Shown here: positions 35,490 to 46,315 of the stretch, one piece after another | Layout: each line of letters starts with the position of its first letter | Numbering within the stretch: position 1 is the stretch's first letter | Assembly (NCBI RefSeq): GCF_949987535.1 | Contig: NC_080079.1 | Location: forward strand, 49,401,000 to 49,464,999 | Direction of reading: 5' to 3' | DNA length: 64,000 nt | Source: Balaenoptera acutorostrata | Taxonomy: Eukaryota; Chordata; Mammalia; Artiodactyla; Balaenopteridae | Position numbers and translations under genes: made by a program | The notes under the pieces: generated by a model | Told to the model about the DNA's origin: nothing | What the model saw: only the letters and a program-made list of their open reading frames with translations | The model's database searches: none

Positions 35490-36293
35490 AATAAGAAATA
35501 TATATTTGATTTAGTCCCTTGTTCCTGACACCTAGCTCCTAAAACCCTTGGAAACTCTGAAGCAGTAAGCATGTCTCTTGTATGCCAATGAGATGACTGG
35601 TGGCTGGAGGCCAGTAGGTAGCTTCAGGATGAATGCTGGTAGCCAGAAAGACCAAGGCATGATTATAAGGTCCCCCCCACCTCTAGGAGGGGAGAGTGAC
35701 TGGAGATTGAGTCAATCACCTTTGTCCAATCACCTTTGAGACTGTGGGCACTAGGCCCAGTTCCTGTAATGAGACCTCCATAAAAAAACCCTAAACAGTG
35801 GGGTTCAGAGAGCTTCTGGGTTGGTGAGCACATCAAGGTGCTAGGAGCACCACGTGCCTGGAGAGGGCATGGAAGCTCTGCCCATTCCTTGCCCCCATAC
35901 CTTGTCCTATGTATCCCTTCCATCTGGCTATTCCTGAGTTTCATCCTTTACAATAAACCAGTAACAGTAGGTAAAGTGCTTTTCTGAGTTCTGAGAGCCA
36001 TTTCTAGCAAATTATCAAACCAGAGAGGAGGGGTTATAGGAAGCCACCCCACCCCCAACCTCGACTTCATAGCCGTTTGGTCAGAAGTACCTGTGGCCCA
36101 GACTTGCAACTAGCATCTGAAGTGGGGGCAATCTTGTGGGACTGAACCCTTAACCTGTAGGGTCTGCACTAACTCCAGTAGTTAGTGTCAGAATTGAATT
36201 GCAGGACAACCAGTGGGTGTCCAGAAAGTTGGTGAATTGGTTGGCATAAGGAAAAAACCCACACATTTGGGGGTCAGAATTGTTGTGTAGGTA
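35490..36293 (+). repeat. Unclassified LTR nested in the MaLR-like LTR
   Basis: It opens 'tgtgacacaataagaaatat' and contains a promoter/poly(A)-like part with 'cctttacaataaaccagtaa' near 35946, then 'gtgggactgaacccttaacc' near 36137. The layout resembles a solo endogenous-retrovirus LTR. No internal coding region is present. Subfamily not identified. Confidence 0.6.
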
Positions 36294-36309
36294 AAATCAG
36301 CTCAGAGCA

Positions 36310-36445
36310 GGGACCTTGCTGGCGGTCCAGTGTTTAAGACTCGGCAATTCCACTGCAGGGGGCGCAGGTTCGATCCCTGGTTAGGGAACTAAGATCCCAC
36401 ATGCCGCTCGGAGCAGCCAGAAAGGTTAAAAAAAAAAAAAAAAAA
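36310..36445 (+). mobile_element. CHR-type SINE, short form, forward, with TSD
   Basis: The head is mutated ('gggaccttgctggcggtcca'), followed by 'ccactgcagggggcgcaggt' and a long A-run. 'aatcagctcaga' flanks it at 36295-36306 and 36446-36457. It lies at the right-hand junction of the nested LTR. Confidence 0.95.
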
Positions 36446-36889
36446 AATCAGCTCAGAATAAAGGTTTGGCAGATGTAATTACATTGAGGATCTTGAGATG
36501 AGATTATCCCAGATTATGCAGCTGGACCCTAAACGCCATCGCAAATGTCCTTATAACAGAGTGAGATTAGACACAGAAAAAGAGGAGGCAATGCGACCAC
36601 AGAGCCAGTAATTGGAGTGGGGTGGTCACAAATCAAGGAATGGTGGCAGCCACCAGAAGTAGGAAGAACCTCTGGAGGAAGCACAGTCTTGCTAACACCT
36701 TGATTTCAGCCCAGTAATACTAATTTCAGACTTCTGACCTCCAGAACTATGAGAAAATATAAATTTCTATTGGTTCAAGCCACTAAATTTGTGGTATTAA
36801 AGCAGCCGTAAAAAACTAATACAATGTAGCTTCTTTAATAATTCACTTAGTTTGCTGAAATCAGTTCTTCTTGAGCTTCTTTAATGAGT

Positions 36890-37650
36890 CATCATCCTCC
36901 CTACCTGGACATTAAAAATGGGAATTGCTCAAAGGCTAGGAATTCTCTTCTCTCTATATATTCCTTTGCTCTAGTTAGTTTCAACCACATCCACAGCAAT
37001 TACCACCCAATACAAGAGATCTAAATGTGTATTTTCAACTCTGATCTCTCCTCTGATTTCATGATATTTCCATTTAAATTGCCTACATAATATTTCCATC
37101 TGAACGTTCCAAAGCCATCTCCAATTCAACATCTCCCAATAACAAACCTGATCCTCTTCTAGTATTCCTTGTCTCAGCAACTGATACAACTCTGCAACCA
37201 CTACATTAACCTTCCCCCAGTTCCTTAGAATATGCAAGGCCCTCCCTCTCCTGATGGCTTCTGCATATGCTTTCTCTCAGCCACTGCTCTGAACAAGTTC
37301 TACTCAGCCTACTTCCTATCCTTACTGTTGAGTTTCTGCTCATCCTTCCAATCTCAAATTTCAGTTCAGCTGTCACCTTCGCAGAACCTTCCCTGACTCT
37401 CCAATTTAAATTGGGTAACCTTATACACTTTTATGACACCATGTTCTTCTCGTTGTATTTATCAAAGTTCTAATTATCCACTTATTTTTTGTGATTAATT
37501 CTCTTCTCCACTAGACTATAACTCCAAGAAGGCAGGGAATGGTTGTTTTATTCACTCTATATACTATATACATACACACATATATACTATGTGCCTGGCA
37601 TATAAGAAATACCAAATAATATTTGCCAATTGAACAAATGAAAATGAAAA
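36890..37650 (+). repeat. L2 LINE 3' part, forward
   Basis: 'caaggccctccctctcctga' near 37236, 'aaccttccctgactctccaa' near 37384, 'ccacttattttttgtgatta' near 37478 and 'actccaagaaggcagggaat' near 37521 follow the L2 3' layout to its end. Confidence 0.75.
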
Positions 37651-37703
37651 CTATTACTTCAAGTGTGAGTGTCCTGGAAGCCACCTAACCCTTCTTCCCT
37701 TAT

Positions 37704-37856
37704 AGTTGGCCCTCCATATCTGCAGATACAGAACTCATAGATACAGAGGGGTGACTGTTCTATGCCTTTTTATATAAGGGACTTGAGCGTCCACAGATTT
37801 TGGTATCCACAGGGGGTACTGGAACTAATCCCCCATTGATACTGAGGGACGACTAA
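37704..37856. mobile_element. Tigger-type miniature DNA transposon
   Basis: The ends 'agttggccctcc' (37704) and 'gagggacgact' (37844-37854) are near-inverse terminal repeats. The interior has 'ggtatccacagggggtactg'. It matches the non-autonomous pogo/Tigger type (MER2-like), flanked by TA-rich bases. About 150 bases, no transposase. Confidence 0.8.
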
Positions 37857-37857
37857 T

Positions 37858-38590
37858 TTTTACATTTAGTTACCAAGGCTATTAATACGTTTTAACTCAC
37901 ATCCATAGTTATTTAGATTTTCCTAAAGTAAAAAAATATATATATCGTTGTCCAATATTACCCATTATATATTAAATAGAATTCAGTTCCTTTAAAAAAA
38001 CAGTTCTTGAAGAAACTCTAAAATTAAAATTAATAAAGCTGACTTCTGCTTCTGGCATGGTGGAGTACTAGGATCAGATTTACCCTCTTTCAGTAACTAG
38101 AAAGAGGAAAAAATATGATACTGTTATCAGACACTGGATAACAGAGAAATTAGGTCTTCAACCCCTGGGAAAAAAAAAAGAGGAAAACAAGTAAGTTAAG
38201 CCTTGTAATTTCTCTGCTGTTCTGCCTAGGGGCCCTTTCCACACAACTGTGCAGAAACAGCCACACCAAACAGAGCACAGCAGCCTCACTGAGTTGAGAA
38301 GCCAGATTAGGAAGTCGAAAAGTGACTGAAATCTTGAGGGCAGAGTAGAGAGAAGAGAGCCACTCAAAGAAAGAGCTCCAGAAATCAGCAGAGGAGTCCT
38401 CCTCAGTCTTCAGCCAAATACCAAACTACACATGCATATGGCAAAACTCCGTTAAGTTGGTAAAGGACAACTGCCAGGGAGCTAAAAGATAAACAGTTCC
38501 CAGAACTTATTCAGAAACAAGGATAAAAATTACCACAGACTTGTTCTCTGAAACTGTGCGAGCCAGAGACAAGGAAACTACAACTTTAAA
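37858..38590. other. Unannotated stretch
   Basis: No repeat or gene recognised. The segment at 38050-38520 resembles the 5' part of an L1, with 'gcttctggcatggtggagta' near 38048. That assignment is tentative. Confidence 0.35.
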
Positions 38591-38960
38591 GTGCTGAAAA
38601 ACAAAAATGTAAATCCAAAAATGCCTATCATTGTCTTTTTCACTCTCATTCTCTCACAAATGTACAGGAATTTTCCAGAGTCTAAGAAACTTGTGATACC
38701 ACAACAGATTATATTGTATTTTCTTTGGGAAAAGTTATTTTTCATAAAAAAGTTATTTATATTAACCTATAATTGGTTTATTTTGTAAATGAACTGATAA
38801 ATACTTTTTAAAGTTCTTAATTTTAATTTCTAATAAGGTAAATTTTGATTGCTATAGCCCACATAAAGAAAACCTGCTTGAGAGCCTCACTAATTTTTAC
38901 ATAGATATTCCAAGACTAAAAAGCTTGAAAGTGACTGCTTTAGGCATAGTGGCCTCATCA
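38590..38960 (+). mobile_element. hAT (Charlie/ZBED-like) transposon 3' part, forward
   Basis: 'ttatttttcataaaaaagtt' near 38727, 'ttctaataaggtaaattttg' near 38828 and 'tagcccacataaagaaaacc' near 38855 match the 3' tail of an old hAT element whose transposase is related to host ZBED genes. Only untranslated 3' sequence is seen. Confidence 0.65.
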
Positions 38961-39354
38961 AATCAGTGTTCTTTTGTGATGCCACAGAGCTTGTGCGAAA
39001 GTTTTTCATTACAAATTAAATTTCTCTAATAAATACGCAGCTTTCTTGTTTTGTCAGTCTGGGTAATGCATTATCTTTGAAAAGAATTTGTCCATTTCAT
39101 CTAAATTATTTAATTATTAGTATAAAATTGTTTATAATATTCCCTTAGTCTAGGATATATTATGATGTCCCTCTTTCAGTCTAGATATTGATAATCTGTG
39201 GCTTCTCTCTTTTTATGCTGATCAGTCTGACTACAGATAACAATTTTACTGACTTTTCCCCCCTAAGTATTAACTGTATCAATTTCGACCCTCCAATACT
39301 TGACACAATTGGGGTTTTGGTGATGGCCTTTTAGTCTTTATAACACCCAATGGC

Positions 39355-39945
39355 AATGGTGGTATGATCAAATATATAAACATTTAGAAGATCTGCAGAC
39401 CTCATTCAACCAGTATTTTCCAAATTACCAATGCATGGGCAAAAGATTTATTTAAATACAAGATAGACCAATGGGTTTAATACAATAGAGCAAGAAAATT
39501 TTATTCATATGGTTTCAGATTTCACACTGCAGTTAAACTGTTAAATTTTGGTGCAATATAAAACAGGAAGATCTAAATTATCTGTATCATGAAATGGGAA
39601 GTACACACAAGCACTTCTGTTGTGTACTGAAAAACTGTTGTCAAAAAAAGTACCATGCAACTATTTGAGTTGTGAGCCACTTTTTCATGGAACACGATTT
39701 TACTTGAAAGAAAACAGACAAACCATTACTTGGACTAGAGTATCCGGAAGATGTTTTCTTGAAAATGAACAAAGTGAGCTTATTACTTCAAGGAAAACAA
39801 ATGACAGTATTTACAACCAATGATAAAATTCTAACTTTAAATTAAAATTTTGGAAATTTTATACCTGTCCATGGGAGACCTGGCAGCTTCCCAAGATTCT
39901 TCTGATAAGACAGGTAGTGATATTAACAAATGATTTTTTAATATT
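39355..39945 (+). mobile_element. hAT transposase remnant, forward
   Basis: The open frame 39620-39823 contains 'CFLENEQSELITSRKTNDSI'. Left of it, 39385-39550 encodes a broken 'EDLQTSFNQYFPNYQCMG'-like segment. Both resemble parts of a ZBED-type hAT transposase, but their order is opposite to that expected for a single intact copy, so at least two fragments or a rearrangement are present. Stops and frameshifts make it inactive. Confidence 0.6.
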
Positions 39946-39959
39946 ATATAATGTGGCAG

Positions 39960-40480
39960 CTCAAAACTTTTGGTTTCAGGATCCCATTAACCCTTTAAAA
40001 TTACTGAGAATCCCAAAGAACTTTTATTTATGTGGATTATATCTATCAATATTTACTATATTAGACATTAAAGCTGAGCATTTAAATTTTTAAAACTTAT
40101 TTAAAAATAACAATAACAAACCTACTACATGTTAATATAACTAGCATTTTGATGGGAAATAACTATTTCTTAAAAACTCTCGTGAGAAGAGTATCACTGC
40201 TTTACCTTTTTTCAAATCCCTTTCCTGTCCAGTTTAATTTCAGACAGCTGGATTCTCTCATGTGCTTCTGCACTCACTCTGTTACCACATCACAGGTCAG
40301 GCCACATGGCCTCTGAAAAACTCCTGAGAACAAGCATGGAAAAAGGCAAATAGCATCTTAGTATTACCGTGAAAACAGTTAAACTTCATGGAACCCTTGC
40401 AATTCCTTCCTATATTTTCCACTGTTAAAGTTAAGAAATGGTAGTAAACCTTAGCAGACCAAGGTACAGAAACCAATGTT
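39960..40480 (-). mobile_element. hAT transposon 3' end, reverse
   Basis: 'ttttggtttcaggatcccat' near 39968, 'gattatatctatcaatattt' near 40036 and 'ttcagacagctggattctct' near 40240 are the reverse complement of the same hAT family. Its 3' end points toward the forward fragment at 39355-39945. Confidence 0.7.
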
Positions 40481-41512
40481 GTAAATCTCTTCTTTTATAA
40501 AAATTCTTACTCTGTTAAGGACACATTTCTTTTAAGCAAAACATATTTCTTTAGGCTTTATCCCTAATCAAATCAAAGCAGTTATCATTACTCTAGTCCC
40601 CAATTAATATATACTAACACTACTTTTAGATCCCTTTAAACATATACATGTATGCGTGAACCCATGTGCATAAATATATATATCTCTCTCACACATGCAC
40701 AGAATACATCAAAAGAAATACACCAAAACATTATTAGCAAGATTAAGGATAGTTCTGATCTTTTTATCTTTATTTTTTCCCCAATATTCTATATGTATTT
40801 GCATTTGGTTAAAAAAAATTGGAAAAATGCTTCCCACTACTCTCTTCCTCTCTTTAGCACTGGACAATATTCTTTTCAAAAGGAGTGTACCCTGACCTTA
40901 TGGAACCAGCAGGCCTTAGTAACTACAAGGAGGGAGAGAATGACAAAATTACACCAGGAAGTAGTATGCAGTGGACTCCATGTTAACATATCAAAGAACT
41001 TGAACTTAGAATTCTGATCAAGGAACCTAGGATTTCCAATAAAATATGTTCTTCTCATAAAATAATACGTCTCCTTATACAGTGCCAGCACGAACTATGT
41101 ACACCAATAAACTTATTACAAATATTTAGCTCTCTATACCTTACAAGTGTTCTCACTTACTCTCCTTTGATCTTATATCATCACAGAATACAGTACTTTA
41201 AAATTCGTACTCTTAAAGCACTTAATAAACTTTTTAAAAAAGAGACCTCAATCTTTGTGGAGATTACCACTATTCATGAAAATGTCTGTCTCTTGGCCAA
41301 AAATAATTGCAGCAAAGGGCCAATAACTCAGAGCAATGAAATACAAGGCTCTGAATTCTTCTAATTAGGAATCTCAAAACTCTATTACTTTATAACTGGT
41401 GCCTGCAATGTCACAGCCATTATGCCATAATTAACGTGAAGAGAAAGGAGAACATGATGCTGAATCACAAACAACTCTTCCACTTAACCAGCAGAGGAGA
41501 GGCAGTACAAAG
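40480..41512. other. Unannotated AT-rich stretch
   Basis: Short open frames on both strands (for example 40652-41017 plus, 40876-41091 minus) overlap and have no recognisable motif, no repeat match and no splice context. I do not call genes. Confidence 0.35.
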
Positions 41513-41514
41513 CA

Positions 41515-41735
41515 GTGACTAAAACTCAGACTCTGGAGCAGAGTCTGAGTACCGATTCTGGCCCCATCATCCTGGGCAATTAACTTAATTTCATCTGCCT
41601 CAGTTTCCCCATCTGTAAAATGGAGGAGAGGATAGAATAATAAATAATCTCTACCTACAAGGTTGTTAGAAGGATTAAATAAGTGTTAATATTCATAAAG
41701 TGCTGGCACATAGTAAATATTTTTTAAAGAAAAAG
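41515..41735 (+). repeat. MIR SINE, forward, well preserved
   Basis: 'actcagactctggagcagag' near 41525, 'cctcagtttccccatctgta' near 41599, 'ggttgttagaaggattaaat' near 41661 and 'gtgctggcacatagtaaat' near 41700 form the whole MIR from tRNA-related head to 3' end. Confidence 0.92.
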
Positions 41736-41739
41736 TAAC

Positions 41740-42303
41740 AAAACCCTGAAGTTAAAGTTCAAACACTTCAAAAATAAATGATGAAATAATTGTAGAAATG
41801 CAGAAAAGCCAAATCGAATCGTTTAGAATACTGTATACTCAACTTTCTAGCTTCTTAAAATGGTATAGCAATGTGGTGTTCAATTATATCTGAATACAGC
41901 AGGAGTCCAAACTGCTGAAGTACAAATCACTTTCAGGGACTTCATAGAAGAGTATGGCTCTATGTAACTTAAAGTGTCTTTATGCCCACCTAAATTGAAC
42001 AGAAAAATGTTCTGGTTTTGAAATAAGGAAGGTTACACCAAATGCTAGCATGGACTAGAGGCCTTAGTTGTTCTGCAGACCACCAAAAAAACCAAAAAGG
42101 CTGATCCTGTGTGGCAAATCTGTTCAAAATGTAATGAAAGAAATGAACAATCATATAAAATTAAGACTGAAACTAATTTCCTAAAGAAATGGAGTGTTCC
42201 AGGTTGAGTCAGGGTCTGTACAAGTTGAAACGCAGACATCTTATACTGCCAGAAAGCCAGGAAGCACTCCATGACCAACCAGGTCAGATGAAAATGACAG
42301 AGT
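41740..42303. other. Unannotated stretch
   Basis: No repeat or gene recognised before the SINE at 42305. Confidence 0.35.
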
Positions 42304-42304
42304 A

Positions 42305-42591
42305 GGGCTTCCCTGGTGGCACAGTGGTTAAGAATCCGCCTGTCAATGCAGGCAACACGGGTTCGAGCCCCAGTCCAGGAAGATCCCACATGCCGCAGAG
42401 CAACTAAGCCCGTGAGCCACAACTGCTGAGCCTGTGCTCTAGAGCCCACAAGCCACAGCTACTAAGCCCACGTGCCACAACTACTGAAGCCCGCGTGCCT
42501 AGAGCCCGTGCTCTGCAGAGTAGTCACCTTAAAAAATTCTCACTGACCAAACCTGGGACAATTTGAACATCAAAAATAAATAAATAAATAA
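42305..42591 (+). mobile_element. CHR-type SINE, forward, with replaced 3' body
   Basis: The first about 210 bases are a normal long-form copy ('gggcttccctggtggcacag' to 'agagcccgtgctctgcagag'). Bases 42525-42571 ('tcaccttaaaaaattctcac' onward) then replace the usual 'caacgaagagtagcccc' segment, after which the AAATAAAT tail appears normally. 'aatgaca' on both sides may be the duplication. Confidence 0.9.
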
Positions 42592-42594
42592 TGA

Positions 42595-45168
42595 CACCTA
42601 AAGCAAGCAGAAGAAAAGAACAATAAGAATTAGAGTAGAAATCAATAAAATTGAAAACAGGAAAATAGAGAGAAACTCAAAAACCAAAGCTGTTTTTCAA
42701 AAATATGAATAAAATTGATAAATGTATAGCTAGACTAAGCAAGAAAAAAAAAGAGAAGACACAAATTACCAATAAAAAGACGGATCATCACTACTAATTC
42801 CAAGAACATCAAAAGGATAATAAAGGAATATTAGGAAAAACTCTGTATCCACAAATTTGATAATTGAGATGAAACGGACCAATTCTGTGAAAGACATAAT
42901 CTACCAAAATTCACACAAAGAGAAACAGATAATCTAAATAGGCCTAAAGTTGAATCAATAGTTATTAACCTCCAACTGAAAGCACCAAGACCAAATAGTT
43001 TCACTGCTGAATTCCACCATTTAAGGATTAAAAAAAAAAAAAAAATCAATTCTCTACAATCTCTTCCAGAAAATAGAAGTAGACGAAACACTCCCTAACT
43101 TATTTTTATGAAAGCTGCATTATTCTAATACCAAAATCAAATACATTACAAGAAAACTACAGAACAGTATCTCTTTCGAACACAGATGCAAAAATCCTCA
43201 ACAAAGTATCTACAATCAAATCTAACAATGTGTAAAAAGAATTCTATACCACAATGAAGGGGATTTTATTCCAGGAATTCAATGCTGGTTCTAAAATTTA
43301 TAAATGTAACCCACCACATCAAGAGGCTAAAGAAGAAAAGTTATATGATCATACCAACAGAAGAAGAAAAAGCATGTGACAAAATCTAATACCCATTCAC
43401 GATAAAAGAAAACTCTCAAAAAACTAGGAATAGAATTTGAGATTATGAATTCCTCAATTTGATAAAGAAGATCTACCAAAAGAAAAAAGAAAAAAAGGAA
43501 ATACCTACAGTTAACATTATACTTAATGGTAGGAAACTGGATACTTTCCCTCTAAACTCAGGAACAAGGTAAACATGTCCTCTCACCACTACTATTCAGT
43601 ATCATACTGGAAGTTCTAGCTATTGCAATAAGACAACAAAAGAAATTCAAGGGTATAGAGATTGTTAAAGAAGAAATAAAATTGCTTTTGTTCGCAGATG
43701 AGATGATTATATACAGAAAAATTCCCAACGAATGGAGCAAAAAAAAAGAGAAACCTCCTAGTTGATACAGTTGTTTCCACTTGGGTATAAATTAATTTTG
43801 ATACTGCTATACACATATACATACTGGAACTGAACAATTAAGTAAATGGATGGTGTATGGTGGGAGGCAGGTTTCTCACCGTTGGAGGAAATTTATGACC
43901 AATAAGGGGAGAATGCCAGAATGATTAATGTGGTAATGGATTAGAATGGAAGACAGCAAGAACTCATGTTAACTTTAATAGTGACACAGATGGTTACACA
44001 TAGAAGCATTTATAGACATGTATATAGACACATATTTATATACATGTGTGTCAATATATACATAGTCATTTCTTTACTCTGTTCAGAGTTCCTAAAAGAA
44101 ACCACATCCCAGAAGCAACAAGCACATCTCACCCAGATCTTTGTTTCTAATACCATTCTCCAATAAAATGAAAGTGGACTCCTTGGAGAAATGGTTGATT
44201 CTAGGTCTGGGGCAGAAAATATACAAGATGAGCTGGGAGCATCTTGTAGTGCCAGAAAGTAAGGATGTCCTCAAAAACAAATAAAAACACCCACTTTGAT
44301 GGAGGTAAATCAGAGGGGCACAGGAGCCAACTGAAAGATCTCTTAATGGCCAAAGCTAGAACAATCTGAACAAAATAAAGTAGTACTAGATTATAACTCC
44401 AAATTTAAAATAAACACCTATGAATCTATACTGATATTAATGACTGAATAAATTAATAAATGGGAGAAGAGACAAATCTCTCAAGCAGCAGGATTCTAAA
44501 TGATTCACATACTCTACTCTCAAGGAGAGAGGGTATAACTCCTCATTCTTCAAGGCTGCACACAGTGACTTCTTCCAAACAGCACACACACCAGGAAAGG
44601 CGTGAGGGGAGAGATCTGACAAACATTACCTCAGCCAAGTGATCAAGGTCAACATCAACAGTCATAAATTATGTTAATGGTATGTCCCCTTGATATTATG
44701 TGATGAAAATGGCAATTTACCTCTGTGATCTTCCCCTCCAAAACCCATAATCTTAGTCTAAAAATAAGAAAAACATCAAATTCCAATAAAGGGGCATCCT
44801 ACAAAATACCTGTACAGTGCTCCTCAAAACTGTCAACATCATCAAAAAATTCAAGGAATGTCTGAGAACTCAAAGCCAAGAAGATCCTAAGGAAACATGA
44901 AAGCTAAATGTAATGTGGTATCCTGGATGGGATACCTGGAACAGAAAAAGGACATTAGATAAAAGCCAAGGAAAACTGAATAAACTATCAACTTTAGCTA
45001 TTGATAATGTATCAGTATTAGTTCACTAATTATAACCAATGTACCATCCTAATGTAGGATGTTAATAACAGGAGAAACTGGGTGCAGGGTATATGGGAAC
45101 TCCCTATAATATGCTCTCATTTTTTCTGTAAATCTGAAGTTCCTAAAAAATAAAGTCTACTAAAAAAA
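42595..45168 (+). mobile_element. Old L1, forward, ORF2 part and 3' region
   Basis: ORF2-like sequence ('tagctagactaagcaagaaa' near 42728; 'agaacagtatctctttcgaa' near 43162; 'ggggattttattccaggaat' near 43259) is followed by a long 3' region ending 'aagttcctaaaaaataaagt' near 45140. Many stops. It could be two adjacent L1M-type copies. Confidence 0.75.
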
Positions 45169-45169
45169 G

Positions 45170-46315
45170 GAATAGTGACTAAATGACTACACATCCCCCC
45201 CCCCAAAAAAACCCAAAAATCTCTGTGATTCCAAGAGAGAGAAAGAGAAATAAAATTATTTGACACCTTTGGAAATGACCAGTCACCAATTTTCAGAGTT
45301 GAAATCGAGTTCAGAGTTGAAAGAATTCTCAGAGTTAAAGAGTTGATACATCAAAGGAAAATAAGCATATCCCTCATCTTTTCGGGTAGGACTGTAGTTC
45401 CATCTCAGTTGATATGGGAAAGGTTTTTTTAACGGAAGACAGCTGGCTAATAGATCCAGAAGGATGATAAGGTTACAAAAGCACCACTCTGCAACCCCAA
45501 ATGAAATAACTGGTTTAGATAAGGCTTATCAATATATGCTAAAAACATCAGGTAAAAGGCTGCTGGAAAACCGAATATTTGGAGGGAACCAAAATATCAC
45601 CTCACCAGTCAACTGCTAATTGCAAAGGCACCATGTTTATAACAGACAGATTTAGTGAATACCATCTTAACCAAATGATCACATTTCAGGTAGACAACCT
45701 AATATGATATGTCTTGTGTTATGAATCAATACAATGTACACAGGAGCAACTAAGCCAAAAAAATCTAAATACAATGCAGCCTTTAGACCCAACCTTCTGT
45801 TTTTAGGAAACACAATGGTTAGGGATAAAAGTTAAATACCATAAGGAAACAATCAGACAAATCCAGAATGCAAGAACATTCTATAAAACGATTGGTCTGA
45901 TCTCTTCAAGATGCCAATATCATGGGGGAGAAAAGTGGAGGTGGGGACAACTGTAGTAAGTTAAAAGTGACTAAAGTAACAACAATCAAATGTAATGCAT
46001 GAACTTTGATTGAATTCTGGCTCGAGAAAACCCACTACAAACGGACAACTAGAAAAACTTGAAATACAGACTAAATATTAAGGGTTTCCGCCCCCCAAAT
46101 ATGACATTTGTAAGAGAATGTGTTAATTTTACGAGATGCTTTAGGGGTCAAATACAGCAAAAAAAAAAAAAAAAAAAAAAGTCTCTATTAAGAGAGAAAT
46201 AAACAAATATAACGAAATGTTAACAACTGTATCCAAGTGGCAGTATACAGGTGTTCACTGTCCTATTCTTTCAATTTCTCTTTATGTTTGAACATCCTTA
46301 ATAAAAGCTGGGAGG
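45170..46315 (+). mobile_element. Second old L1 3' region, forward
   Basis: A C-run and A-run near 45197 are followed by L1 3' untranslated features: 'aaatccagaatgcaagaaca' near 45860, an A-run at 46160-46180 and 'gaacatccttaataaaagct' near 46291. No coding part is present. Confidence 0.65.

Larger units (their letters stand above)
35405..36830 (+). repeat. MaLR-like LTR, split by two later insertions
   Basis: The left part (35405-35488) has 'ggaacctgtgaatgttatct' near 35452. The right part (36458-36830) has 'attacattgaggatcttgag' near 36479, 'cttctgacctccagaactat' near 36731 and a 'aaactaatacaa' end. In this LTR type these parts are contiguous. They are separated by another LTR (35490-36293) and a SINE (36310-36445). 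It is an old solo LTR and carries no viral genes. Confidence 0.7.

Noticed and set aside
39620..39823. 67-residue plus-strand frame considered as a domesticated ZBED gene
   Set aside because: Surrounding parts are scrambled and full of stops, so it is a dead transposase fragment rather than a functional gene.
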